Source: Calliphora vicina | Lineage: Eukaryota; Arthropoda; Insecta; Diptera; Calliphoridae | DNA: 64,000 nucleotides | Assembly: GCF_958450345.1 (NCBI RefSeq) | Contig: NC_088784.1 | Span: 60,311,247 to 60,375,246, forward strand | Direction: 5' to 3' | Part shown: in pieces, positions 54,813 through 64,000 of the stretch | Layout of the letters: each line of letters opens with the position of its first letter | Numbering within the stretch: the stretch's first letter is position 1 | Made by a program: the position numbers and the translations under genes | The notes under the pieces: generated by a model | Databases searched by the model: none | What the model saw: only the letters and a program-made list of their open reading frames with translations | Told to the model about the DNA's origin: nothing

Positions 54813-57002
54813 ATGGCTGACAAACATGATCTTCTGCTGTTGTTCGAGCGTCCCAATGAACCCGTGTTCATGGAAAAAGGCAAAACTGTCACGATCTTCG
54901 ATATACCAGACAAATTTTTGACCGACCGTTATCGTCCCATTGGCACTGAGGTCCACAGTCGTTTTGGTGAAAAGGCTGAGAAACGCATTCCAGTACGTGA
55001 TGTTTCTCTACCTGACTTACGCATACCCATGTCCTTGGGTCGTCAGGAACAATTTTCATTGTTTGTTCCCCGCCACAGACGTATTGCTGGACGTTTGATT
55101 GATATTTTTATGGGTTTACGTTCAATCGATGATTTGCAAAGTGTTGCTGTTTACGCTCGAGATCGCCTAAATCCTTTCCTTTTCAATTATGCCCTCTCAG
55201 TGGCTTTGTTACATCGTCCTGATACCAAGAGTTTGGATTTGCCATCATTCGCTCAAAATTTTCCCGAAAAGTTTGTAGACTCCACAGTATTCCGCCAAGT
55301 GAGAGAAGAAGCTACAGTTGTTTCGGAGGGTTCTCGTATGCCAATTGTGGTGCCTAGAGACTACACTGCTTCTGACTTGGATCCGGAACATCGCTTGTGG
55401 TATTTCCGTGAAGATTTGGGTATCAATTTACATCATTGGCATTGGCATTTGGTGTATCCTTTTGAAGCTGGTGATCGCACAATTGTAAATAAGGACCGTC
55501 GTGGTGAATTATTTTACTATATGCATCAACAGGTTGTGGCTCGTTATAATATGGAACGTTTCAGTAACAATTTGGCTCGTGTTGCCAGATTCAACAATTT
55601 CCGTCAACCCATTCCTGAGGGTTATTTCCCGAAAATGGATTCCCTCGTTGCCAGTCGCGCGTGGCCACCACGTTTCGACAACACCGCTATTTCTGACTTG
55701 AATCGTGAGTTAGATCAAATTAATTTGGATGTCGCTGATATGGAAAGATGGCGTGATCGTATCTTCGAAGCTATTCATCAAGGATTCGTAGTAGATGAAA
55801 GTGGTAATCGCATTAATTTGGACGAACAGCGCGGTATAGATATTTTGGGTAATATTATGGAATCATCAATCGTTTCTCCCAATCGTTCATTATATGGAGA
55901 TCTCCACAACATGGGTCATGTATTCATTTCGTATGCCCACGATCCTGATCATCGTCACTTGGAATCATTTGGAGTTATGGGTGACTCAGCAACTGCTATG
56001 CGTGATCCTGTTTTCTACAAATGGCATGCTTATGTTGATGACGTGTTCCAAGAACATAAAATTCGCTTACCTTCATATACTATTCCGCAATTACAATATG
56101 ATGGTGTTACTATTTCTGGTATTCAGGTGGCTGCCGATGGTGGTCGTCCAAATGTAATGTCCACATTCTGGCAACAATCTGATGTTGATCTATCCAGAGG
56201 CATGGATTTCGTACCCAGAGGCAATGTCTTTGCTCGTTTCACACACTTGCAACATGTTCCCTTCACTTATACTATCAATGTGAATAACGCCAGTGGAGCT
56301 CAACGTTTCGGTACAGTACGTATATTCTTGGGACCCAAGGCCGACGAGAGAGGACAGCAGATGATGTTGAGAGATCAACGTTTGTTGATGGTAGAATTGG
56401 ATAAATTTGTTGTAGCTTGTAAGTTTATCATTAAATATGTTTGTTGACCTTCTTAACTCGTTTAAAATTAAATATTTTTGTTTGTAGTAAATCCTGGACA
56501 AAATACCATTCGTCGTCGTTCCTCGGAATCTAGTGTTACCATTCCCTTCGAGCGTACCTTCCGTAATTTGGATGCTAATCGCCCTGCTGCTGGTTCTGCC
56601 GAAGAATTGGAATTCAATTTCTGTGGTTGTGGTTGGCCACAGCACATGTTGATTCCTAAGGGTCTTCCCGAAGGACTACGCTGTGAGCTATTCATTATGA
56701 TCTCCAATTATGAAGATGATCGTGTAAGTATTCTAAAAGTATAATTTATGAGTTTTAGCGTTTAAAATAACACAAATTGTTTTAAGGTTGACCAACAATT
56801 GGTGGGTGCTTGCAGTGATGCTGCTTCCTATTGTGGTGTTCGTGATCGTCTGTATCCTGATCGTCGTCCCATGGGTTATCCCTTCGATCGTTTGCCACGC
56901 CAAGGAGCTGATCGTTTGATTAATTTCCTGACACCCAATATGAGCATGGTTGATGTTGTAATTCAGCATGATCCCAACAGAGTTGTACAACGTCAAAATT
57001 AA
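54813..57002 (+). CDS. PPO: PPO-E: prophenoloxidase, three exons, near-identical to PPO-C
   Basis: Exons 54813-56418, 56488-56723 and 56787-57002 give 685 residues. Copper histidines are in the standard six positions, with the R50-F51 activation site and GCGWPQHM in exon 2. The coding sequence matches PPO-C except for scattered, mostly silent changes. The two residue differences I saw are alanine at 535 and NYEDDR at the end of exon 2, both the form shared with other copies. Introns and promoter are also highly similar, so the duplication is recent or the pair is being homogenised. Confidence 0.95.
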
Positions 57003-57272
57003 ATGTTTTGTTGGATATATGGACCTTTTATTTTGACTATATGGATTTTCTTACGGACTATTTGTGACGATTTTTTGTAGTATATAATAATATCTTTTTT
57101 AATATAAGTGGATTTAATACATAGGGGATTGTATATACTTATACATACATACAAATATTAAAAGTACTATTTGAAAATAATAAGTATTAAAATACTAATT
57201 ACAAAGGTCTTTCATTCTGAATTTAAATTTATAATAATAGCAAAGTTGGAAATGTGTAGGTATATATTAGTA

Positions 57273-57705
57273 GTGTTCGCGTACTTGATAATTTGTACAA
57301 ATTATCACTGGAAGTTACGGGATTCCGTTCGTTTACTTTTAAAAACTTGTAACGAGAGAGCCAGAGAGTGTTAAAAGTGACAGTTCGTAAATAGAGAACA
57401 TGATATTTTTTACTGGACATTTTTTCTCCAGTAAAAAATATCAACATAAAAAATATGTTTAAAACATATGGTTGCAAATATAAACAAAACTAAAAAGTTA
57501 AAAATTAATACAATTTACAAGTTTGCAAAGAAAAGATGAAAAATAACACAAAACAAACGTTTTGAATTGATTTGTAGTAAAATACAACTTATTTTTACAA
57601 ATTGTTGTTCACGTACTTTTTTGTAATTTTTCAGATTGAGAGTAATTTATTTTTACTCTCTCAAATAAAGTTACTGGATATTTTTACTGGAAAGTACGCG
57701 AACAC
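57273..57705. mobile_element. 433-bp inverted-repeat element with GTGTTCGCGTACTT ends
   Basis: Perfect 14-bp ends (57273-57286 and 57692-57705). An internal perfect 16-bp hairpin lies at 57402-57417 and 57427-57442 (GATATTTTTTACTGGA). Absent from the matching PPO-C flank. No transposase. Confidence 0.75.
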
Positions 57706-58663
57706 ACATATTGTCTTGGAAAAAAAACAACTATTTCTAAAAACCTAAGAAAAATATATGCTAAACATTTTGGGAAACATTACAATACAAACTAAAGTAT
57801 AGAGGGCGTATTTTTTATTTATATTTCCAAAATTCAAGTATGCAAAACGATCAAAAATTACACTCTGCTACAAAATGACACTTTTTGCCAGAACTTGAAA
57901 AACGACCTAATGGGAGGACTTACTAAAACCGTTTTCAAAGATTTTGAAACAACCTCAAAATTTTGACTTATTTTGAAAAAACTGTTTTAGGGTAGGTCGT
58001 AGTACCTCTAACTCACTCACTTTTACACCGATTTCAAAATTTTAAACTATTATGTATAGCCAAAGAATGAAGATTTCATAAAATGTGTACATCAAAAGTA
58101 TATTGCAAAAAAATTATGTAAGTTTTTATAAAAAGTTTCGCTTTATTTTTTATACTTTTCGTAATTTTTTAAATTCAACAATAGTTATTTTAAATTTTTT
58201 ATATGAAGACCTATTTTTCTTTGCAGAGTTTTTTAAAGACAATTTTATATAGACAAAAATGAGATACTATTTGTTAAAACCGGTTGAAATTTGCAAAAGT
58301 TATTAAACTTTTTCAAAAAAAAGTTCGAACAAATTTACCTTGAAAATTCAAAATTTTACAAATATTTTATTTTTGTATAGTTTTTTTTGTTTTTTTTTTT
58401 ATTCACATGCGCTGGTGGAGAAAATACTAAAAAAGGTGTTACTGAAAAGTTGAATAACTTTTACAATTTTCTTCCGATTTTAATAACTAAAACTATGTTT
58501 TCTGAAGAACAAAATTTCCTATATACATTTGTATAAATTGATAAATTTTGTTTTTCTTTTAGTTATACAAAAACAATACTTATAACTCAATTTAACGAAC
58601 TCAATAAATGTTTTGCTTATGTTATATTTGATATTTGCTTTTTAAATAATTAAATATTACGTT
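57706..58663. other. Non-coding DNA of duplication block 2
   Basis: Shares AAGTATGCAAAACGATCA (near 57838) and later 58588-58660 with the PPO-C block. The stretch between, with many A and T runs, is unmatched. No gene seen. Confidence 0.4.
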
Positions 58664-59535
58664 TATACGCACGGCTTATTAACAAGTAAGAAAGTATGGT
58701 CGGTCAAGCCCGACCATATAATACCCTACACTAAGTAAAAGAGCAAAAAAAAATTTTCTTTTAAAATTTCAATAATTTATATTTTTGAGTGATTTTTGGA
58801 AGTGGGTCTTATATGGGGGCTATGACCAATTATGGACCGATCACCATGAAATTAGGTCGTGTGATTTATGTCTATATTAAAGTTAACTATGTTGAATTTT
58901 GTGTGTTTACCAACATTTTTATGGGATTTATGCACGTTAAAGTGATTTTCGGAAGCGGGTCTATATGGGAGCTATGACTAATTATGGACCGATCGTAACA
59001 AAATTTGGTGACATGAATTTTGTGTATATAAAACTTATTTGGAGCGGAATTTGTGTAGATACATATATAAATTAAACATTTATGACCGATAAAGTCCAAT
59101 TTCGGGAGGACATTTGTATGGGGGCTAGGTGAAATAATGGACCGATTTCAGCCAGTTTCAATAGGCTTGGTCCTTGGGCCAATAATATGTACCAAATTTG
59201 ATCGAAATATCTTCAAAATTGCGACCTGTACTCTGCGCACAAGGTTTACATGGACAGCCAGCCAGCCAGCCGACCAGACGGACGGACGGACGGACGGACA
59301 TCGCTTAATCGACTCAGAAAGTGATTCTAAGTCGATCGGTATACTTTAAGGTGGGTGTTAGACTAATATTTTTGGGCGTTACAAACATCTGCACAAACGC
59401 ATAATACCCTCCCCACTATGGTTGTGTAGGGTATAAAAATTCCCGCATACAGTAACTTAATTTTGTATTTGCGAATAGCTAACTCACGAAAACAATTCAT
59501 GATTAACGACACTATTTGCAAATAAGATTTTAAAC
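58664..59535. mobile_element. GGAC-repeat dispersed element
   Basis: ATACCCTACAC (58721-58731) and its complement GTGTAGGGTAT (59424-59434) bracket a core with a 153-bp tandem duplication (starting 58788 and 58941, GGACCGATC words), a (GACG)n microsatellite near 59276-59299 and a TAAGTCGATCGGTATACTTT segment. This arrangement is a common dispersed repeat of higher flies, from memory. Its limits were set by comparison with the PPO-C block, which lacks it, and are approximate. Confidence 0.65.
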
Positions 59536-59896
59536 ATTAAAATATTCTTTGTTTTAAACCAAGTAACTAATTTAAACGAAATAATTGTTTTGAGAAGCAC
59601 GTCTTGTATTTGTTTTCATTATTAAAAGTTTTAAGAAGTCCGACTAAGTTAAATCTGGAAAAATTAATCAAATCAAAATCTATATAGACAAATTTAAACT
59701 ATTTATTATTTAATTCATTTCTCTAAATATGAATATTCTAAGACTTTTTAATATTAGGCATCATAATAATTCCTTTTAGAGCTTAAAATTTAAATTAGTT
59801 TTAAGTCGAACTACTGGATATGTTAATTTTCTTGTTTTAAATAAAAAATATTCTGTTTTTCTCACAGAGAGAAAATATTTTTGGTTGTGATAACCA

Positions 59897-59956
59897 AATT
59901 TATTGTTAATTAAATACTTCACCATTTAGAGTGAAGCATTTAATTAACAATAAATT
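59897..59956. repeat. 26-bp hairpin with 8-base loop
   Basis: AATTTATTGTTAATTAAATA onward (59897-59922) pairs with 59931-59956 with one mismatch. The corresponding position in the PPO-C block is near the edge of the 45101-46391 element. Confidence 0.75.
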
Positions 59957-60292
59957 GCTAATTAAATGCAATTGTTAGTGGACACAAATTCGGTTATTTA
60001 AATCCTAATTATTTTGTGTTAACTGATTTTCAGTTACTACTTAGTAGGGAATTCAAATTACATATTAAATTTTGCTCTGTTCGAATATAATGAATTATTC
60101 GAATAAGAGATTTTAACTTGTTCGAATAATTCGATCAAACGTTTAAAATTATTCAAATTATAATACATATTTACATATTTATAAAAGGAGCTATCGGACC
60201 AGTCATTTACAGCAGAGTCGCTCAATATCACAATTCCCTAGCACGCGTGATAGGGCAAGCAAATTCTGCTGACGTTACTTTGATACCATAGT

Positions 60293-60898
60293 TGGGGATA
60301 GTGCACTAAATGTTGATTGAAATCAGCATTGCACTATCACTCACTAAAATTGCAAAAAATTTAGTTTGCTCTATTTTTTTATCAGCTTTAGTGATATTGC
60401 TTATTTCTTAACTAGCACTAAAAAAAATAGTGATAGTGATAATTTTTTAACTATCACTAAACGAAGATTTAGTGCAAAAATCAGCACTACAATTAAGTAG
60501 TGCAAAATTTTAATCTGCAATCAAAAAAGGCTGCATTAAACATACTATCACTACATTTTCAAAAATGAGTAGTCATGAAATTGTTGAATCCAAATTCGAA
60601 AAATAAAAATTTTAAATATTTTTTGTTATTTTTAATGAAATATTAGTCTTAAGTTTTAAATTAGTGTACAGGAATAAACTTAAACCATTTTGAACTTAAA
60701 AATTTAGTGCACAATTTGAAGTTGCACTCAAGTTAGTGCATACAAAAAAGTTGCAATAAACTGATGATTGCATTTTTTTAAATCAATTAATTTAATTTTG
60801 AGTGCAAAATTTTTTAACTCACTATCACTAATGTTTAGTGAGGCTGCTAATTTTCAACTCAGCACTAAATATGAACAAAATGATTGCACTACCCCCAT
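60293..60898. mobile_element. Inverted-repeat element with GGGATAGTGCA-type ends
   Basis: The left end GGGGATAGTGCACT pairs imperfectly with the right end GATTGCACTACCCCC. The interior is made of many TAGTGCAAAA and TATCACTA words in both orientations. No coding capacity. Confidence 0.6.
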
Positions 60899-61139
60899 CT
60901 ATACTGTTTGGTTGTTATTTTTCACTAAAATTAACAAATTTTTTTGCTTATGTATAAATATGAACTTTTGGTAACACTTAAATTTTCATACAACATGCGA
61001 AAAACATATGTAAAAATGTTGTAGGTGTTGTCAAAATATTTATATAGAAATTATCAACAACATTTGTACAACTATTGTATATTCAGACGACTTATAACTC
61101 ATACGACTGTACAACGTCAGTTGTGAATTGAACAAATAT

Positions 61140-61388
61140 ATCGATGGCTTAATATAAAAAAGGCGTAACTAATTTTTTATTTTCAAAAATTTCTATGAAA
61201 AAAGAATTATATTAAATAAATTCATTAAAATAAAAAAAAATAAATTTTAAATGGTGATGTCTCTTCTTATTAAAAATTGCATTTAAACTTTTATTGTGTC
61301 TAAAATTTGATGGATTTTATTAATTTTTTTCCTTCTCCTGTAAAGTAACAAAAAATCGAGTTACGCATTTTTATATTAAGCCATCGAT
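61140..61388. mobile_element. 249-bp MITE with ATCGATGGCTTAATAT ends
   Basis: About 30-bp inverted ends (61140-61170 and 61359-61388) differ by one mismatch and one indel. The interior is AT-rich and non-coding. Confidence 0.8.
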
Positions 61389-61675
61389 ATGTAGATGTAA
61401 AATTTCATTAAAAATGATTCATTAATAAAACTTTTATTGCATTTTAAAAATTTCCAAAAAAATCATCTACCATTTTTATTCCCATATTTTTGAAAAAAGT
61501 CTTCTATAATTTTTTCAATTCTTGAAAATATCGTACACTTTTGAAAAGAGGTCATAATTTCCTACACGTTTTTATAATATGTATATCTTTTCTTTTCTAT
61601 TTTGTATTTTGTACGCAGAGTTTTCCTAAAAAATGTGTAAAATGCTGGATCTTTCTAACATGGAACAAAACAGAG
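61389..61675. other. Intergenic DNA
   Basis: AT-rich, nothing recognised. Confidence 0.35.
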
Positions 61676-62340
61676 ACCGAATAAAAAATAGTATCAAACA
61701 TATCCCAGCAGTTCTAGGAGACAGTACCGAACTAGTGATTTTACCCATCATTTAGGGTGGGAGCTAGTTACTTCAATAGCCACGTGACTAGTCATTTTAA
61801 CACGGGCATGTCCTAGGCAGGGGGTCAATTGTTTCTTTTTGATTACAATGGGACTGTCTAATAGCTAGTCCAAAGTAGGCAACGCATTGGATTCACATAC
61901 TGGTTACATAGCGTCAGTTACCTTGCTAGCTTTGTAACTGGTTACTTGATCAGCTACTTGTCTAGTTATTTTAACACGTGCATGTCCTAAGCAGGGGGTC
62001 AATTCACCCTTTTCATTACAATGTGACTATCGGATAGCTGATCGAAGGTAGTCAACGCTTCTGGTGGGTAAAATAAACTGCAGTACAAAAAAAAGTTTGA
62101 AGTGACTTCACCATAGGTTACTAAGAGACACTAAAGTGACTATTGACTTCATGCTATGTTGCATGCGATATCAATATACTTAAGCAAAAATAAAAATAAA
62201 CTGTATGAGAATTATATTAACACAATTTGTAAAAAACCACTTTGTAACAAAACACAAAACGTTTAAAGTGACTACACTCTAGATTACTTAGAGACACTTA
62301 AGTGACAATTGTCTTCACGCTAGATTACTTGGGATGCATA
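61676..62340. repeat. Tandemly duplicated repeat
   Basis: A 174-bp unit is repeated: TTTTAACACG starts at 61795 and 61969, each followed by GCATGTCCTA and CAGGGGGTCAATT. After it come two divergent copies of a GAGACACT-AAGTGAC unit near 62125 and 62290. No gene. Confidence 0.6.
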
Positions 62341-62767
62341 AAGTAACCAATTGTCTTCTCTCTGCACTACAAAGTGCACACACGTGTCAAATGACCAAAA
62401 TATATAAAATGGAGTCAGCCAAGTGATAAGACATTTGTGACAATTACTGTCTTTAAGGGATACATTGACTACTTGCTTACTGCTGGGATGTGAAACATTG
62501 AAGATGACAAATGATTGTGCTTGTGCAGTTCTTTCATGAGTACTGAAAGAAACATGAGCATAAAACAAAACCGCACAGTTGAAAACGCTCAGTATGATGA
62601 ATGATTCACTTCGCTCAGTTGAGTGAATAGTTCAATTGAACTAGGTCATTCACGAGCTACCAGTGATGGGTTTTGTGGCACAATTGTGCCATTTTTGGCA
62701 CTATTACGTTTTGAGTGGCACAATGGCACACTCGATACTATTGTGGCACTTTTTGCATTACCTCTTA

Positions 62768-63018
62768 AAAACGATTTAGAAAGAAGCGATTGGGAAGTTT
62801 TGCCTCATCCGCCTTATAGTCCAGACCTTGTCCCATTCGACTACTATTAGTTACGATCGATGCAGAACGATCCCTCTGGGATACGCTTCACTTTGGAACA
62901 GAGTATCCGAAATTGGCTTGATTCGTTCTCATCAAAAGTTGAGCAGTTTACTAAAATCCATATTTTTCCAGAAAGATGGGAAAAGGTCATAACTAACAAT
63001 GGCCAATACTTTAAATAA
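62768..63018 (+). pseudogene. Mariner transposase C-terminal relic
   Basis: The plus-strand frame reads WEVLPHPPYSPDLVPFDYY, one TAG stop, then LRSMQNDPSG, NWLDSF and IFPERWEKVITNNGQYFK, ending with TAA at 63016-63018. LPHPPYSPDL is the hallmark around the last catalytic aspartate of mariner (DD34D) transposases, and the ERWxKVI..NGQYF end is also typical. The upstream two thirds are missing or replaced by a GTGGCACAAT-rich repeat. Confidence 0.8.
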
Positions 63019-63189
63019 TAAAAATATTTTAAAAAAAACTAATATTTTTAAGTCATACATCCAATATTTAATTCAATATTAGCAGTAAAATTTGCTAATG
63101 TATAATATATATGTTTGATACACATACACTATAAGCTTACTTGTGTGTTGTCTTATAATGATCATGTGTTTGTTGCTTTGTTTCCCAGC

Positions 63190-63960
63190 GGGAAAAAATT
63201 ATAGGACTTCAGTTTGTAGGCCTTCTAAAATGCATACTTACACATTCTAAAAGATCCGATACTCATTCCACACTGCCTGCTCTTAGAAGGTGTTCAAGAA
63301 GGCCTATGAATCCCCTTCTAATAACAAGTGGTTAAATAAAAATAGTCTCCATGAAAAAATAAAATACTCTGCATCTCTTTGATTAACTCTCTTTACAAAA
63401 TTTACAACAATAAATTGCTTGATGTGGCTTCTTATTTATTTTTGTTGTTTTTTAAGTAAGTACGTAATCAGAAATTATCATGTTTCAAAAAATTAAACAA
63501 ACAACTTCATTATAATTCTTATTTTTATTTTAGATATTCTAATAAGACTTTAAATTGGTCTTCCATGGTAGACGTTCTATAAAACTTGAAAATGCACGAC
63601 TTTTCATAGGCCGTCCTTTGATGCCTTATTCTACTGCTTTTTTTCTCTTTTAGGCACTTTATTATGCCTTCTCATGTAGCCCTTCCATAAGACTTTGCAG
63701 GCTTTGCAGTAGTCCTACCTTTCTAGGCATTCCATATGACATTCCTCTACAGGCCTTTCATTAGATCAGTAATAACAGGTATTTGTACAGGCAAAAGACC
63801 ATATAGCAGCCCTGCATATAGCCTTTCCAAAGCAGACCTTCTAATAGCTCTTCCCAATTAGGCCTTCTAGAAGCCCTTGCAAAGTAGGCCTTCTCTCAGC
63901 CCTCTAACAGCAGCGAGTGTGCAAGGCCTTGGTTCGCAATGACACGCCGTGTAAAATTGA
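63190..63960. repeat. Degenerate repeats with AGGCCTTCTA words
   Basis: AGGCCTTCTA and AGCCCTTCC-like words recur at irregular 20-30 base spacing, mainly between 63590 and 63930. Unlike the rest of the window this part is not AT-rich. No open frame or gene was recognised. Confidence 0.4.
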
Positions 63961-64000
63961 AATGATTATGCAATGCGGCTAGAAGTCCTTGTGTCTGCAA

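Larger units (their letters stand above)
54462..60050 (+). repeat. Segmental duplication, block 2 (PPO-E and downstream DNA)
   Basis: Counterpart of 38937-46490. Private to this block are an inverted-repeat element (57273-57705) and a GGAC-repeat element (58664-59535). The blocks end together after a shared TTAACTGATTTTCAGTTACT stretch near 60040. Confidence 0.85.

Noticed and set aside
8213..57002. Hexamerin or arylphorin identity for the PPO-like genes
   Set aside because: All six copper histidines, the R-F activation site and absence of a signal peptide fit prophenoloxidase; hexamerins lack the copper ligands and are secreted.
59271..59300. GACG repeats as a CRISPR-like array
   Set aside because: It is a simple 4-base microsatellite in a eukaryotic dispersed repeat, with no spacers.

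Overview
The window is eukaryotic nuclear DNA from an insect, most likely a fly of blowfly or house-fly type. The evidence is AT-rich sequence, short GT-AG introns of 61-122 bp, arthropod TATA/initiator core promoters, a cluster of prophenoloxidase (PPO) genes, and a dense load of Jockey, Ty3/gypsy, hAT, mariner, Harbinger and foldback elements. The species cannot be fixed from the sequence alone.

The host genes are one PPO family cluster. There are five apparently intact copies: PPO-A (8213-10524, +), PPO-B (14030-16215, +), PPO-C (39266-41453, +), PPO-D (48364-50548, -) and PPO-E (54813-57002, +). A shrunken relic lies at 11263-11364. Each intact copy encodes 685-687 residues with six copper-binding histidines, an R-F activation site and the GCGWPQHM motif. 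PPO-C and PPO-E are nearly identical, PPO-B and PPO-D form a second pair, and PPO-A is the most divergent and has one extra intron. Every promoter has a TATAAATA box, and GATA-type and RUNX-type words lie upstream of all five genes. This resembles the GATA/RUNX module known from Drosophila crystal-cell genes. The products would be cytosolic zymogens of blood cells that are released and cleaved during the melanisation response.

Layout: 1-5.4 kb is nested inverted-repeat elements inside a decayed Jockey-type LINE. 5.5-7.8 kb is a 2.3 kb foldback element. 8.0-16.3 kb holds PPO-A, the relic, a second foldback of the same family and PPO-B. 16.5-17.1 kb is a MITE. 17.2-31.1 kb is a TTAACCG-rich foldback split by a 12.8 kb gypsy-type element with unusually long LTRs (3.33 kb). 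31.6-32.0 kb is a hAT relic. 32.6-37.3 kb is an intact Jockey-clade LINE with target-site duplications. 38.9-46.5 kb is PPO-C with downstream DNA carrying a Jockey relic (itself split by a solo LTR) and an inverted-repeat element. 47.2-47.8 kb is a Harbinger-derived MITE. 48.2-50.9 kb is PPO-D in inverted orientation. 52-53.5 kb holds a foldback, a LINE endonuclease relic and degenerate repeats. 54.5-60 kb is PPO-E plus a second copy of the DNA downstream of PPO-C, with different insertions. 60.3-64 kb is MITEs, repeats and a mariner relic.

The PPO-C and PPO-E blocks are a segmental duplication. Each block carries insertions the other lacks, so those insertions are later than the duplication.
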